Part shown: in pieces, positions 16,592 through 24,627 of the stretch
Layout of the letters: each line of letters begins with the position of its first letter
Position numbering within the stretch: position 1 is the stretch's first letter
Source of the DNA: Candidatus Siliceabacter maunaloa
Lineage (GTDB): Bacteria > Actinomycetota > Thermoleophilia > Solirubrobacterales > Solirubrobacteraceae
Assembly (NCBI GenBank): GCA_024330185.1
Contig: JANDLV010000012.1
Span: forward strand, 21,983-85,982
Reading direction: 5' to 3'
Length of the DNA stretch: 64,000 bases
Notes under the pieces: generated by a model
What the model saw: only the letters and a program-made list of their open reading frames with translations
The model's database searches: none
What the model was told of the DNA's origin: nothing
Made by a program: the position numbers and the translations under genes

Positions 16592-17384
16592 CCCCGTCCT
16601 CGCCGAGGCGCGCGCGACCACGCGGCGCGTCGCGCGCACGTTCGCGATGGCGTGCCGGCTGCTGCCCCGGGAACTGCGTGACGACGTCCACCTGCTCTAC
16701 CTGGTGTTCCGCACGCTCGACGACCTCGTGGACGACGGGGAGCCGCAGGCGGCGGCGCGGGTGGAGGCCGTGGAGGCGTGGTGCGCCGACGGGACCGTAG
16801 GGTCGCGCGAGGCGGGGCTGCTGGCCGACCTGGCCACCCGCCACCCGCTGCCGCGCGATGCGGTGCGCGACTTCTGCGCGGGCATGCGCGACGACCTGGC
16901 CGGCGCGCCGGTGCGCACCGAGGCGCAACTGGACCGCTACTGCTACCGCGTGGCCGGGACGGTCGGCGTCGTGATGGCCGAGGTGCTGGGCGTGCGCGAC
17001 CGCGGGGTCGCGCTGCCCGCCGCCGCCGCGCTGGGCATGGCCATGCAGCGCACGAACATCCTGCGCGACATCGACGAGGACCTGGCCAACGGGCGCGTCT
17101 ATCTCCCCACGCAGACCATCGCGCGCTCGGGGTGCACGCTGGAGCCCGGCTGCCGCGAGGCCCTGCTGCGCGACCAGATCGCCCGCGCCGACGCGCTCTA
17201 CGAGCACGGTGTGGAAGGCGTCGGGCTCCTGCTGTGCGGCCGGCGCGCGATCGCCGCCGCGGCGGCGATGTACCGCGAGATCCTGCGCCAGATCGAGCGC
17301 GAGGGCTACGGCGCCCGGACGGGCCGCGCCGTGGTGCCCCGCCGGCGCAAGCTGCTGGTCGCCGCGCGGGCGCGGCCGGGGTGA
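16569..17384 (+). CDS. crtB: Phytoene synthase CrtB
   Basis: Condenses two geranylgeranyl diphosphates to phytoene. 271 residues from a GTG, at the short end for the family. Both Asp-rich motifs are visible: RTLDDLVDDG and RTNILRDIDEDLANGRVYLP, plus YCYRVAGTVGVVMAEVLG. Starts inside the crtI coding region. Downstream lies a convergent vapBC pair, and further carotenoid genes resume at 18243. Confidence 0.95.
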   Translation: MLLQRSPDPVLAEARATTRRVARTFAMACRLLPRELRDDVHLLYLVFRTLDDLVDDGEPQAAARVEAVEAWCADGTVGSREAGLLADLATRHPLPRDAVRDFCAGMRDDLAGAPVRTEAQLDRYCYRVAGTVGVVMAEVLGVRDRGVALPAAAALGMAMQRTNILRDIDEDLANGRVYLPTQTIARSGCTLEPGCREALLRDQIARADALYEHGVEGVGLLLCGRRAIAAAAAMYREILRQIEREGYGARTGRAVVPRRRKLLVAARARPG

Positions 17385-17419
17385 GCGCGGCATGCCCAGG
17401 GTGCTCTCGATGAGCCTCT

Positions 17420-17435
17420 TGAGCGCCGGCGCTCA
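17420..17435. terminator. Palindrome between convergent crtB and vapC
   Basis: TGAGCGCCGGCGCTCA is a perfect 16-bp palindrome (6-bp stem with a 4-base loop, or cruciform) at the meeting point of two convergent genes. No U-tract follows on either strand, so a terminator role is an inference from position. Confidence 0.4.
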
Positions 17436-17837
17436 GGGCAGTGAGCCCAGCGGTGCGAGCGCTTCGACCGTCGCGGCGAGATCGGTGTTCGCGGCGAGGC
17501 GCTCGAAGTCGGCGTCGTAGTGCAGGATCGACGCTCCGTGGTCTTCGGCGACGGCCGCGACGAAGTAGTCGAGCGGGGGAACGCCGAGGTGCTGGTGGGC
17601 GGCGCGCAACTGGTGCTGCAGGTCGGTGGCGCGGCGCTCGGCACGCTCGGTGATCCAGAGCCACGGCAGCTCGCCTGGATCGGCGGGGGGAAGGTCGCGA
17701 CCGGCTCGGGTCTCGAGCAGCAGAGGCGTGCTCGCGGCGACGATGCCTCTCGCGATCCATTCGGCCACCTCGCGACGGCGATTCGGGTCGAGCTGGGGGC
17801 TGCTCAGTCGCCAGAACGCGCTGGCGTCGAGCAGCAC
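17433..17837 (-). CDS. vapC: PIN-domain ribonuclease toxin (VapC-type)
   Basis: 134 residues from GTG 17837, preceded by GAAGAGG. Starts VLLDASAFWRL, with the first catalytic Asp; an acidic residue in ETRAGRDLPP, then PPLDYFVAAVAEDHGASILHYDADFERLA supplies the later conserved Asp residues of the PIN fold. Typical VapC length. Ten bases downstream of its antitoxin. Such toxins cleave tRNA or rRNA when free. The pair is inserted, on the opposite strand, inside the carotenoid cluster. Confidence 0.88.
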   Translation of the reverse strand: MLLDASAFWRLSSPQLDPNRRREVAEWIARGIVAASTPLLLETRAGRDLPPADPGELPWLWITERAERRATDLQHQLRAAHQHLGVPPLDYFVAAVAEDHGASILHYDADFERLAANTDLAATVEALAPLGSLP

Positions 17838-17847
17838 CAGCGCCTCT

Positions 17848-18114
17848 TCACGGATGCCGGCTGGCGTGGCGGATGCGGCGGATCTCGTCGAAGTCAGGCT
17901 CCGGACCGGCGCAGAGCCGATCCACGAAGGTCTCGAGTGCTCGCGCGTGGGCTCGATCCTGCGCCTCGAGCTCGCGCAGCTTTGCCTCCGCGCCTCGGAC
18001 GACGAGTTCGGCGAGCGTCGGAGCGTTCGTGCCCAAGCGGGTGCGAAGCGGCTCGAGAGCAGCCGCAAGCGCGGGAGTCTCGGTGATCGAGTGTCGATGG
18101 TGAGACGTCGGCAC
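17848..18114 (-). CDS. vapB: VapB-type antitoxin
   Basis: 88 residues from a GTG. Helical and acidic: ITETPALAAALEPLRTRLG, then APTLAELVVRGAEAKLRELEAQD, ending DFDEIRRIRHASRHP. The layout (small protein directly before a PIN toxin) and the N-terminal part followed by a long amphipathic helix fit VapB antitoxins, though the exact DNA-binding family is not clear. Direct repeats just upstream could be its operator. Confidence 0.8.
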   Translation of the reverse strand: MPTSHHRHSITETPALAAALEPLRTRLGTNAPTLAELVVRGAEAKLRELEAQDRAHARALETFVDRLCAGPEPDFDEIRRIRHASRHP

Positions 18115-18160
18115 CGGCCAAGTGTAGCACCGTACAGCACCGCAAGCCGTGCAAGCCGAT
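18115..18160 (-). promoter_or_regulatory. Probable vapBC promoter/operator with direct repeats
   Basis: On the minus strand the leader contains GTGCTGTACG followed directly by GTGCTACACT (10-bp direct repeats) ending in a -10-like TACACT, and further upstream two copies of CGGCTTGC. Repeats of this kind before antitoxin genes usually bind the toxin-antitoxin complex for autoregulation; that role is inferred. Confidence 0.4.
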
Positions 18161-18242
18161 CGTCAGGCGGGACGCTGCAATGGCGTACCTGACCCGGACA
18201 TGGGCCTGAGGTGCGACACGCGCGGCCGTAGGCTGCGCCGCC

Positions 18243-18968
18243 GTGCGCACCTTCCGCGTCCTCTTCGCCGCGCTCGTGGCCGCCCAGCTCGCCTACGGCA
18301 AGGTGCCGGGGCAGCGCACGCGAGGGCAGACGCTGGGCGTGGTGGGGCTGCTCGCGGCGACCTCGGCGGCCGAGGCCGCCGCGGCGCGCGGTGCGCGGCG
18401 GGGGCTGGGCCTGCTGGCCGCGGCGGCTGGCGCCGGGTACGCGGCCGAGGTGGTCGGCGTGGCAACCGGGCGGCCCTTCGGGCACTACCACTACAGCCGC
18501 CTGCTCGGCCCGGGCTGGCGCGGGGTGCCCTTCCTCGTCGCCGTCGCCTGGATGCTGATGGCCCGCCCGGCGTGGGTGGTCGCCGGGCTCGTGTCGCGCA
18601 CGCCGGCCGCACGCGTGGCGCTGGCCGCGGGGGCGCTCACGGCCTGGGACGTCTTTCTCGACCCCCGCATGGTGCACGAGGGCTACTGGCACTGGCCCGA
18701 GGGCGGGCGCTACGAGGGCGTGCCCGCGACGAACTTCCTGGGCTGGCTGGTCACGGGCGCCGGCGTGTTCGCGCTGTGGGCGGCAGCCGACGGCGGTGAC
18801 GACCCGCGCAAGGGCGACGGCGCGCTGGCGGTCTACGTGTGGACCTGGGTGGGTGAGAGCTTCGCCAACGCGGTGCTGTGGGGGCGCCCGCGGGTCGCCC
18901 TGGCCGGCGGGACCGCCATGGGCGCGTTCGCCGTGCCGGCGCTCGTGCGCCGGGTGCGCGGCGCGTGA
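18243..18968 (+). CDS. cruF: CruF-like carotenoid 1,2-hydratase (DUF422 membrane protein)
   Basis: 241 residues, multi-pass membrane protein from a GTG. It contains the family signature: GHYHYSRLLGPGWRGVPFLV, WDVFLDPRMVHEGYWHWPEG, YEGVPATNFLGWLV, and a final helix. CruF-type proteins hydrate the psi end of acyclic carotenoids (for example in bacterioruberin-type pathways). It follows the vapBC insertion and overlaps the next crtI-family gene by four bases (GTGA), so the two are coupled. Which carotenoid is hydrated cannot be read from sequence. Confidence 0.86.
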   Translation: MRTFRVLFAALVAAQLAYGKVPGQRTRGQTLGVVGLLAATSAAEAAAARGARRGLGLLAAAAGAGYAAEVVGVATGRPFGHYHYSRLLGPGWRGVPFLVAVAWMLMARPAWVVAGLVSRTPAARVALAAGALTAWDVFLDPRMVHEGYWHWPEGGRYEGVPATNFLGWLVTGAGVFALWAAADGGDDPRKGDGALAVYVWTWVGESFANAVLWGRPRVALAGGTAMGAFAVPALVRRVRGA

Positions 18969-20497
18969 GGATCGTCGTCGTCGGGGCGGGCGTCGGCGGC
19001 CTGGCCGCCGGGGTGCGCCTCGCCGCGGCAGGCCACAAGGTCGTGGTGATCGAACGGGCGCAGGCCCCCGGGGGCAAGGCGGGGCGGCTCGAGCTGAGCG
19101 CGTCCACCGCGCCGGTCGGTGCCGGAGAGCGCTTCCGCTTCGACACCGGGCCCTCGCTGCTGACCATGCCCTGGGTGCTGCGCGAGCTCTTCGCGGCGAC
19201 GGGCGCGCCGCTGGAGGCCGAGCTCGAGCTGCTGCGCGTGGAGCCCGTCACCCGCTACCGCTTCGCCGACGGCTCGCAGGTCGACCTCAGCGCCGACCTC
19301 CCGCGCGCGCTGGAGGCGCTGGAGGCCTGGGCACCAGGGGCGAGCGCCGACTGGACGCGGTTCCTGGGCGTGTGCGCTTCCATGTGGGCCGCCGCGGTGC
19401 CCTTCCTCACGGCGCCGCCGCCGTGGCCGCCGCGCCGGCCCAAGCCGGGGGAGCCCGCGCCCAACCCGCTGGACGGCCTGCGCGTGCGCCCCTGGCACAC
19501 GCTGTCCTCGCTGGCCGCGCGGTGCACGAAAGACCAGCGCCTGCGCATGGTCATCGAGCGCTTCGCCACCTACGCGGGCGCCGACCCCCGCCGCGCCCCC
19601 GCCGCCCTGGCCATCGCGGGCTGGGTGGAGCACGCCCACGGCGCCTGGCACCCGCGCGGAGGGATGTACGAGATCGTCCGCGCGCTGGCCCGCCGGCTCG
19701 AGACCCTGGGCGGCGAGCTGCGCACGGGCGTCGCGGTGCGGGGGCTCGTCGTGCGCGAGGGCCGCGTGCGCGAGGTGGCCACCGACGCGGGGAGCGAGCC
19801 CTGCGACGCGGTGGTGTCCAATCTGGAGCCCGAGGTGACGCGCGCGCTGGTGCGGGCCGGCCGTGGGGCATCGGGCCGCGGTAAGACGGTCTCGCGTACG
19901 AGCGCCGCCCTCCGCGCGGGCGCGCCGCGCGACCCCACCGTCTCCGGCCTGGCCCTCATGCTCGCCCTGCGCGGGCGGCCCGACGGCCTCGTCCACCACC
20001 GCATCGCCTTCCCCGCCGACTACGCCGCGGAGTTCGACGACGTCCTCGTGGCGCGGCGTCCGGCCCGCCAGCCGACCGTGTACCTGTCCTCCTCGTGCGC
20101 AACCGATCCCGGCGAGGCACCGGCCGACGGCGAGAACCTGTTCGTGCTGGTCAACGCGCCCGGTGACGCCGGACAGGACTGGGCGGCCGAGGAGGAGCGG
20201 GTCCTCGACCGCCTCGACGGTGTGGGGTGGGGCGTGCGCGAGCGCATCGTCGCCCGCGCCCGGCGCTCCCCCGCCGACCTCGAGCGCGAGACCGGCGCGA
20301 CCGCCGGCCACATCTACGGCCAGGTCGCACCGCATGGGCGGCTGCGCGGCTCCCTTCGTCGGCCCGGCAACGTCTCTCCCCACACCGGGGGGATCTACCT
20401 CGTCGGCGGGGCGGTCCACCCGGGCGGCGGGCTACCGCTCGTGGTCCTGGGCGCCGGGATCGTCGCCCGCGCGATCGGGCCGGCCGTCGTCGGGTAG
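18965..20497 (+). CDS. CrtI/CrtD-family carotenoid desaturase or oxygenase
   Basis: 510 residues from a GTG overlapping cruF. FAD motif IVVVGAGVGGLAAGVRLA, RAQAPGGKAGRLEL, FDTGPSLLTMPWVLRELF and C-terminal GGIYLVGGAVHPGGGLPLVVLGA. A second, diverged carotenoid desaturase-type protein beside cruF is most often the C-3',4'-desaturase (CrtD) acting after hydration; diapolycopene oxygenases (CrtP) share the fold. I prefer CrtD from the partner gene but cannot settle it. Contains a Pro-rich insertion (APPPWPPRRPKPGEPAP) near residue 155. Confidence 0.85.
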   Translation: MRIVVVGAGVGGLAAGVRLAAAGHKVVVIERAQAPGGKAGRLELSASTAPVGAGERFRFDTGPSLLTMPWVLRELFAATGAPLEAELELLRVEPVTRYRFADGSQVDLSADLPRALEALEAWAPGASADWTRFLGVCASMWAAAVPFLTAPPPWPPRRPKPGEPAPNPLDGLRVRPWHTLSSLAARCTKDQRLRMVIERFATYAGADPRRAPAALAIAGWVEHAHGAWHPRGGMYEIVRALARRLETLGGELRTGVAVRGLVVREGRVREVATDAGSEPCDAVVSNLEPEVTRALVRAGRGASGRGKTVSRTSAALRAGAPRDPTVSGLALMLALRGRPDGLVHHRIAFPADYAAEFDDVLVARRPARQPTVYLSSSCATDPGEAPADGENLFVLVNAPGDAGQDWAAEEERVLDRLDGVGWGVRERIVARARRSPADLERETGATAGHIYGQVAPHGRLRGSLRRPGNVSPHTGGIYLVGGAVHPGGGLPLVVLGAGIVARAIGPAVVG

Positions 20498-20507
20498 GGA
20501 GCCGGTC

Positions 20508-20987
20508 ATGAGCCATCGCGCGATCTACCTGAACGACCACCTCATGACGGCCACCGTGGCCGTCGAGCTGGCCGGGCGGGCCGAGGGTGCGATGAAGGCC
20601 GGGCCGGCCGGCCCGTGGCTGGCCGCCGCCCACAGCGAGCTGACCGCCGAGCGGGACCTCCTGCTCAAGGCCATGCGACGCCTGGGCGTGCGTCGCAACC
20701 GCGTCAAGCAGGGGGCGGGCTGGCTGGGCGAGAAGGCGGGCCGCCTCAAGCTCAACGGCGCCCTGCGCCATCGCTCCCCGGTGAGCGACATCGTGGAGCT
20801 CGAGGGCCTCCTCCTGCTGGGCGAGCACAACCTCGCGGCCCTGCGCACCCTGCACGACCTGGCCGCCCACGAGCCGGCTCTGCAAGGTCTCGAGCTCGAG
20901 CCGGCGATCGAGCGGGCCACCGCCCGGCGCGACACGCTCGAGGAGCAGCGCGTCGCCGCCGCGGCCAGGGCGCTCAGCGCGCAGTAG
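20508..20987 (+). CDS. Helical protein in carotenoid cluster, function unknown
   Basis: 159 residues from ATG 20508. Almost entirely helical: [60 protein letters not shown] and [22 protein letters not shown], with [20 protein letters not shown] in the middle. The pattern suggests a four-helix bundle resembling ferritin-like proteins, but a convincing metal set is not seen. Not recognised. It follows the carotenoid oxidoreductase by ten bases and ends convergently with the crtA-like gene, overlapping its tail. Confidence 0.7.
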   Translation: MSHRAIYLNDHLMTATVAVELAGRAEGAMKAGPAGPWLAAAHSELTAERDLLLKAMRRLGVRRNRVKQGAGWLGEKAGRLKLNGALRHRSPVSDIVELEGLLLLGEHNLAALRTLHDLAAHEPALQGLELEPAIERATARRDTLEEQRVAAAARALSAQ

Positions 20988-21771
20988 CGAGGGGGTCGCG
21001 TCCGTCCCAGGTGCCCTGCTGCGCGTAGGGGCGAAACCGGGCGAAGAGCTCCTCGGCGTACCAGTCCTCGGCCCGGGTGCGGCGCACGACCTCGGCGTGG
21101 GCGGGGGACCGGTAGGCGTAGGCCTGGGCGTCGGACAGCGAGCGCCACACGGAGAAGGTGGCCTGGCGGGCCACCGGCCACTCGCCGACGCCGACCGAGG
21201 CCAGGCGCCCGGAGGCGCGCAGCAGCTCCGTGGCCGGCGGCTGGATGGCGCCGTAGAAGGCGCGCAGGCGGGTGGCGCGGATGCGTGCGCGGGTGAGGAT
21301 GGCGACGGGGCCGTCGTGGGCCGCGGGCGAGCCCGCGGACTCGCCCCCCGCGGCCGGCGCCGACGTTCCGCGCGGCCCTGCCGGCGCCAGCGGCCCCGCT
21401 CCCGGCGCCTGGGCCAGCGGGTCGCTCCCGCCCCATGCCCCGTGGGAGCGCAGCGGCTCGAGGCGCACGTGGAACGTCTCAGCCTCCAGCGCGCGCCAGC
21501 GGGCGGGCACCTGCGACTCTGCGAGGAACGTCTCGAGCGCCGCGACGTCCTCCCACACGCCGAACAGCGCCCAGCGGCGCAGGTCGGCGCCCAGGGTCAT
21601 CGTCTCGCCGCGGCCCGTGCCCAGCAGCTTCCAGAAGCGCAGCCCGGGCGTGCGGCGCAGCGACGGGCGGTCGAGGCCCATGCGGGACAATCCCTGCGGT
21701 GCGGTCGCCCGCGGGTAGCGGACCAGATGGAAGGAGGCAAGGGGTGCGATGACGATCGTCCTCGCCGCCAT
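20974..21771 (-). CDS. crtA: CrtA-like (spheroidene monooxygenase family) protein
   Basis: About 265 residues if read from ATG 21771 (ATG 21774 adjacent; ATG 21681 is a shorter option). Recognised by [64 protein letters not shown] and the C-terminal [15 protein letters not shown]. CrtA enzymes add keto groups to acyclic carotenoids. I favour the upstream start because family members begin with a short beta strand, here [14 protein letters not shown]. That places the start inside the first codons of the divergent PlsY-like gene. A Gly/Pro/Ala linker near residue 170 is unusual. Confidence 0.78.
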   Translation of the reverse strand: MAARTIVIAPLASFHLVRYPRATAPQGLSRMGLDRPSLRRTPGLRFWKLLGTGRGETMTLGADLRRWALFGVWEDVAALETFLAESQVPARWRALEAETFHVRLEPLRSHGAWGGSDPLAQAPGAGPLAPAGPRGTSAPAAGGESAGSPAAHDGPVAILTRARIRATRLRAFYGAIQPPATELLRASGRLASVGVGEWPVARQATFSVWRSLSDAQAYAYRSPAHAEVVRRTRAEDWYAEELFARFRPYAQQGTWDGRDPLATAR

Positions 21772-22282
21772 CATCGGGTATCTGCTGGGCTCGGTCCCCG
21801 TCTCCCTCCTCGTGGCAAGAGCCCACGGGGTCGACCTGTACGCCACCGGCGACGGCAACCCGGGCGCGTGGAACGCGCTCGAGCAGCTCGGCGGGCGCCG
21901 CGCCTGGCCGGCGTTCATCGGCGACGCGCTGAAGGGGCTGCTGGGCGGCGTGGCCGGCTGGCTGCTGGCCGACGCGGCAGGCGCCTACACCGGAGTGGCC
22001 GCCGCCATGGTCGGCCACGCGTTCCCCGCCTTCGCGCGCCTGCGGGGCGGCAAGGCGGTGATGACCTTCGTCGGCGGCGCCTTCGCGCTGGCGCCGATCG
22101 CGGCGGTGCTGTGCCTCGCGGTGTGCGCGGCACTTGGCCGGGCGCACTCCTTCGCCCTGGGCGCCCGGGTCGGGGTCTTCGCCTTCCCGTTCGTCCAGTT
22201 CGCCTTCCAGGGGATCGAGCGCGTCGCCGCCACCGGTGGGCTCATGTGCCTCATCGGCGCGCTGTTCCTCCTGCGGCGCTGA
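21749..22282 (+). CDS. PlsY-like acyl-phosphate:glycerol-3-phosphate acyltransferase
   Basis: 177 residues, five or so membrane segments. ATG 21749 is preceded by a strong AAGGAGG. PlsY landmarks: [36 protein letters not shown] (usual GSGNPGATN) and [22 protein letters not shown] (usual HxFPxxxxFxGGKGVAT). The changes GSGN to GDGN and GGKGVAT to GGKAVMT mark a diverged paralogue. Its position within carotenoid genes hints at acylation of a carotenoid glycoside or a specialised lipid; this is inference. Confidence 0.82.
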   Translation: MTIVLAAIIGYLLGSVPVSLLVARAHGVDLYATGDGNPGAWNALEQLGGRRAWPAFIGDALKGLLGGVAGWLLADAAGAYTGVAAAMVGHAFPAFARLRGGKAVMTFVGGAFALAPIAAVLCLAVCAALGRAHSFALGARVGVFAFPFVQFAFQGIERVAATGGLMCLIGALFLLRR

Positions 22283-22295
22283 GTGACCCCCGTGG

Positions 22296-23435
22296 TCACG
22301 CGTACGTCCGCCCCCGCCACGTACGCGTGGGGCGCACCGCCGACCACGTGAGGCGGGTCATGGTGGGCACGTCGGCCAGCGGGGAGAGCCAGAAGGGCAG
22401 GCCGCGGGGGCGGTAGGAGCGGGCGAGGGCGGCGGTCATGGCCAGGCGGACCGCGAGGAGGAGCCAGTCGATCGGGGTTCCGCGTCCCAGCAGCACCCGG
22501 GGGAGCGGAAGGCCCATGGCCAGCCAGAGCACCGCGAGATCCTCGGCGCGGCGCAGCGGCGGGTTGACGTCGGGAGCCAGCAGCGAGCGGCCCCAGCCCT
22601 CCCAGGTCTCGCGCGCCGACGCGTACATGCGCACGTCGAGCAGGTCGGTGGCGTCGGCCATGGCCAGGTTCCAGCCGGCACGGCGCAGCGCGCGGGCCAG
22701 CGCGATGTCCTCGGTCATGAAGCCCCGCACCCCCACCATCCCGCCGAAGGCCAGGAACGCCTCGCGCCCCAGCGCGAGGCACTGGCCGTTGGCGATCGCG
22801 CGACCGGGCGCGGGCTTCCGGCCCTCGACGTCGCCGGGCCCCACCCGGTAGGGGATGGTCGCGGCCATGCTGGGGTGCAGCAGCCGCTCGCCGGCCGTCC
22901 GGCACTCGAAGCGCGGGCTCACGGTGACGATGTCGGCGTCGCCCGCCAACCGCGCGGCCAGGGCGCGCAGCAGCCCCGGCCGTGGCCGCGTGTCGGCGTC
23001 CAGGAAGACCACGACGTCGCCGGTCGCCGCGCGCAGGCCCTGCTGCAGCGCCCACGCCTTGCCCACCCAGCCCTCGGGCAGCTCCTCGCCGGCGATCACC
23101 CGTGCGCCGCCCTCCCGCGCGACCTGCACCGTGGCGTCGGTGGAGCGATCGTCGACGACGAGGATCTCGGCGGCGTCGCCGTCGGCGCGCAGGCCCTCCA
23201 GGCACGGCGCGAGCCGCATCTCCTCGTCGCGAGCCGGGATGACCACCGAGATGGTCTGCGCCGGGGCCTCCACCGCGCCGCTGAGCGGTGGCCGCCGTCG
23301 CCGGCCACGGGCCAGCCGCGCGAGCACGACCGCGGCGGCGCCCGCCTGGGCGGCGGCGAACGCGGCGCGCGCTAGGGTGGCGCCGACCGGCCGGTCAGCC
23401 AACGCCGAAGGAGAGTGGATGGACCTCAACGACAC
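22296..23435 (-). CDS. Family 2 glycosyltransferase, carotenoid type (CrtQ-like)
   Basis: Up to 379 residues from GTG 23435; a TTG at 23402 that does not overlap the neighbouring gene is a plausible shorter start. N-terminal hydrophobic segment, then the GT2 core: ISVVIPARDEEMRLAPCLEGL, ILVVDDRSTDATVQVAR, VVFLDADTRPRPGLLRAL, FMTEDIALARALRRAGW (acidic catalytic region), and C-terminal membrane helices. This arrangement matches 4,4'-diaponeurosporenoate-type carotenoid glycosyltransferases. Convergent with the PlsY-like gene and overlapping divergently with the acyl-CoA dehydrogenase start. Confidence 0.82.
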   Translation of the reverse strand: MSLRSIHSPSALADRPVGATLARAAFAAAQAGAAAVVLARLARGRRRRPPLSGAVEAPAQTISVVIPARDEEMRLAPCLEGLRADGDAAEILVVDDRSTDATVQVAREGGARVIAGEELPEGWVGKAWALQQGLRAATGDVVVFLDADTRPRPGLLRALAARLAGDADIVTVSPRFECRTAGERLLHPSMAATIPYRVGPGDVEGRKPAPGRAIANGQCLALGREAFLAFGGMVGVRGFMTEDIALARALRRAGWNLAMADATDLLDVRMYASARETWEGWGRSLLAPDVNPPLRRAEDLAVLWLAMGLPLPRVLLGRGTPIDWLLLAVRLAMTAALARSYRPRGLPFWLSPLADVPTMTRLTWSAVRPTRTWRGRTYA

Positions 23436-24627
23436 GCCGGAGCAGGCCGCCTACCGCGTCCGCGTCGCGGCCTGGTTGCACGAGCACCGAGACGAGGCGC
23501 CCGCCCTGGACCTCCCCGAGGAGGAGCTCGTCCCGGCGCAGCGGGCCTGGCAGCGCCGCCTGGCCGAGAACGGCATGGCGGGCGTGACCTGGCCCGAGGA
23601 GTTCGGCGGCCAGGGGCTGGGTCCGATCGAGTCGGTCATCGTTGGGCAGGAGATCGCCAAGGCACGGGTACCCGGCATCCTCGACGTGATCGGGGTCGGC
23701 ATGCTCGGCCCCACCATCATCGCTCACGGGACGCAGGAGCAGAAGGGCCGCTACCTGGGCCCCATGCTCCACGCCGACGAGGTGTGGTGCCAGCTCTTCT
23801 CCGAGCCCGCCGCGGGCTCCGACCTGGCGGCGGTGCAGTGCCGCGCGCGCCAGGAGGACGACGGCTCCTGGCGCCTGACCGGCCAGAAGGTGTGGACGAC
23901 CAACGCGCAGTTCTCCGCCCACGGCCTGCTGCTGGCGCGCACCGACGCCGACGTGCCCAAGCACAAGGGCCTGACCATGTTCATCCTCCCGATGGACGCC
24001 GAGGGCGTGACCATCCGCGGCCTGCGCCAGATCTCCGGCGAGGCCGAGTTCAACGAGGTCTTCCTCGACGACGTGCGCGTGGAGGCCGACGCCGTCGTGG
24101 GTGGCCCGGGCAACGGCTGGGGCACCGCGCTCACGACGCTCATGTTCGAGCGCCTGACCATCGGCTCGGGCGCGGAGGGCCTGGGCTACCGGCCCGAGCG
24201 CTTCGTGGAGCTAGTCGCCCGCGACGAGCACGCCAGCGCCGACCCGGAGGTGCGCCGCCGCCTGGGCGAGATCTCGATCGAGCTGCTGGCCGTGCGCTTC
24301 GGTGGCTACCGCCTGCTCAGCATGCTCCAGCAGGGGACGATCCCGGGGCCGGAGGCCGGCCTGGCCAAGGTCACCACGGTGTCGGCGGCCATCGAGGCCT
24401 TCGATCTCGTCGCCGACGTGCTGGGGCCCGACGCCCTGGACGAGGCCGGCGAGACCGCCTACGGCATCTCCTTCCTGCCCGGGCTGAAGTCCGCCGGCGG
24501 CACCGAGGAGATCCTGCGCAACACGATCGGCGAGCGCGTGCTGGGGCTACCGCCCGAGCCACGCCTGGACAAGGGGATTCCGTTCAGCGAGCTGCGGGCG
24601 AAGGAGCGCGAGGCGGTGGCCAAGTGA
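23419..24627 (+). CDS. Acyl-CoA dehydrogenase, large subunit type
   Basis: 402 residues; ATG 23419 preceded by GAAGGAGAG. N-terminal helical domain (GVTWPEEFGGQGLGPIESVI), middle beta domain with CQLFSEPAAGSDLAAVQCRA and KVWTTNAQFSAHGLLLAR, C-terminal helical domain ending in SAGGTEEILRNTIGERVLGLP, all characteristic of ACADs. Paired with a shorter, diverged ACAD starting at its stop codon; such two-gene heterotetramers (as with FadE pairs in actinobacteria) often act on steroid or branched acyl-CoA side chains. Substrate unknown here. Confidence 0.93.
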   Translation: MDLNDTPEQAAYRVRVAAWLHEHRDEAPALDLPEEELVPAQRAWQRRLAENGMAGVTWPEEFGGQGLGPIESVIVGQEIAKARVPGILDVIGVGMLGPTIIAHGTQEQKGRYLGPMLHADEVWCQLFSEPAAGSDLAAVQCRARQEDDGSWRLTGQKVWTTNAQFSAHGLLLARTDADVPKHKGLTMFILPMDAEGVTIRGLRQISGEAEFNEVFLDDVRVEADAVVGGPGNGWGTALTTLMFERLTIGSGAEGLGYRPERFVELVARDEHASADPEVRRRLGEISIELLAVRFGGYRLLSMLQQGTIPGPEAGLAKVTTVSAAIEAFDLVADVLGPDALDEAGETAYGISFLPGLKSAGGTEEILRNTIGERVLGLPPEPRLDKGIPFSELRAKEREAVAK

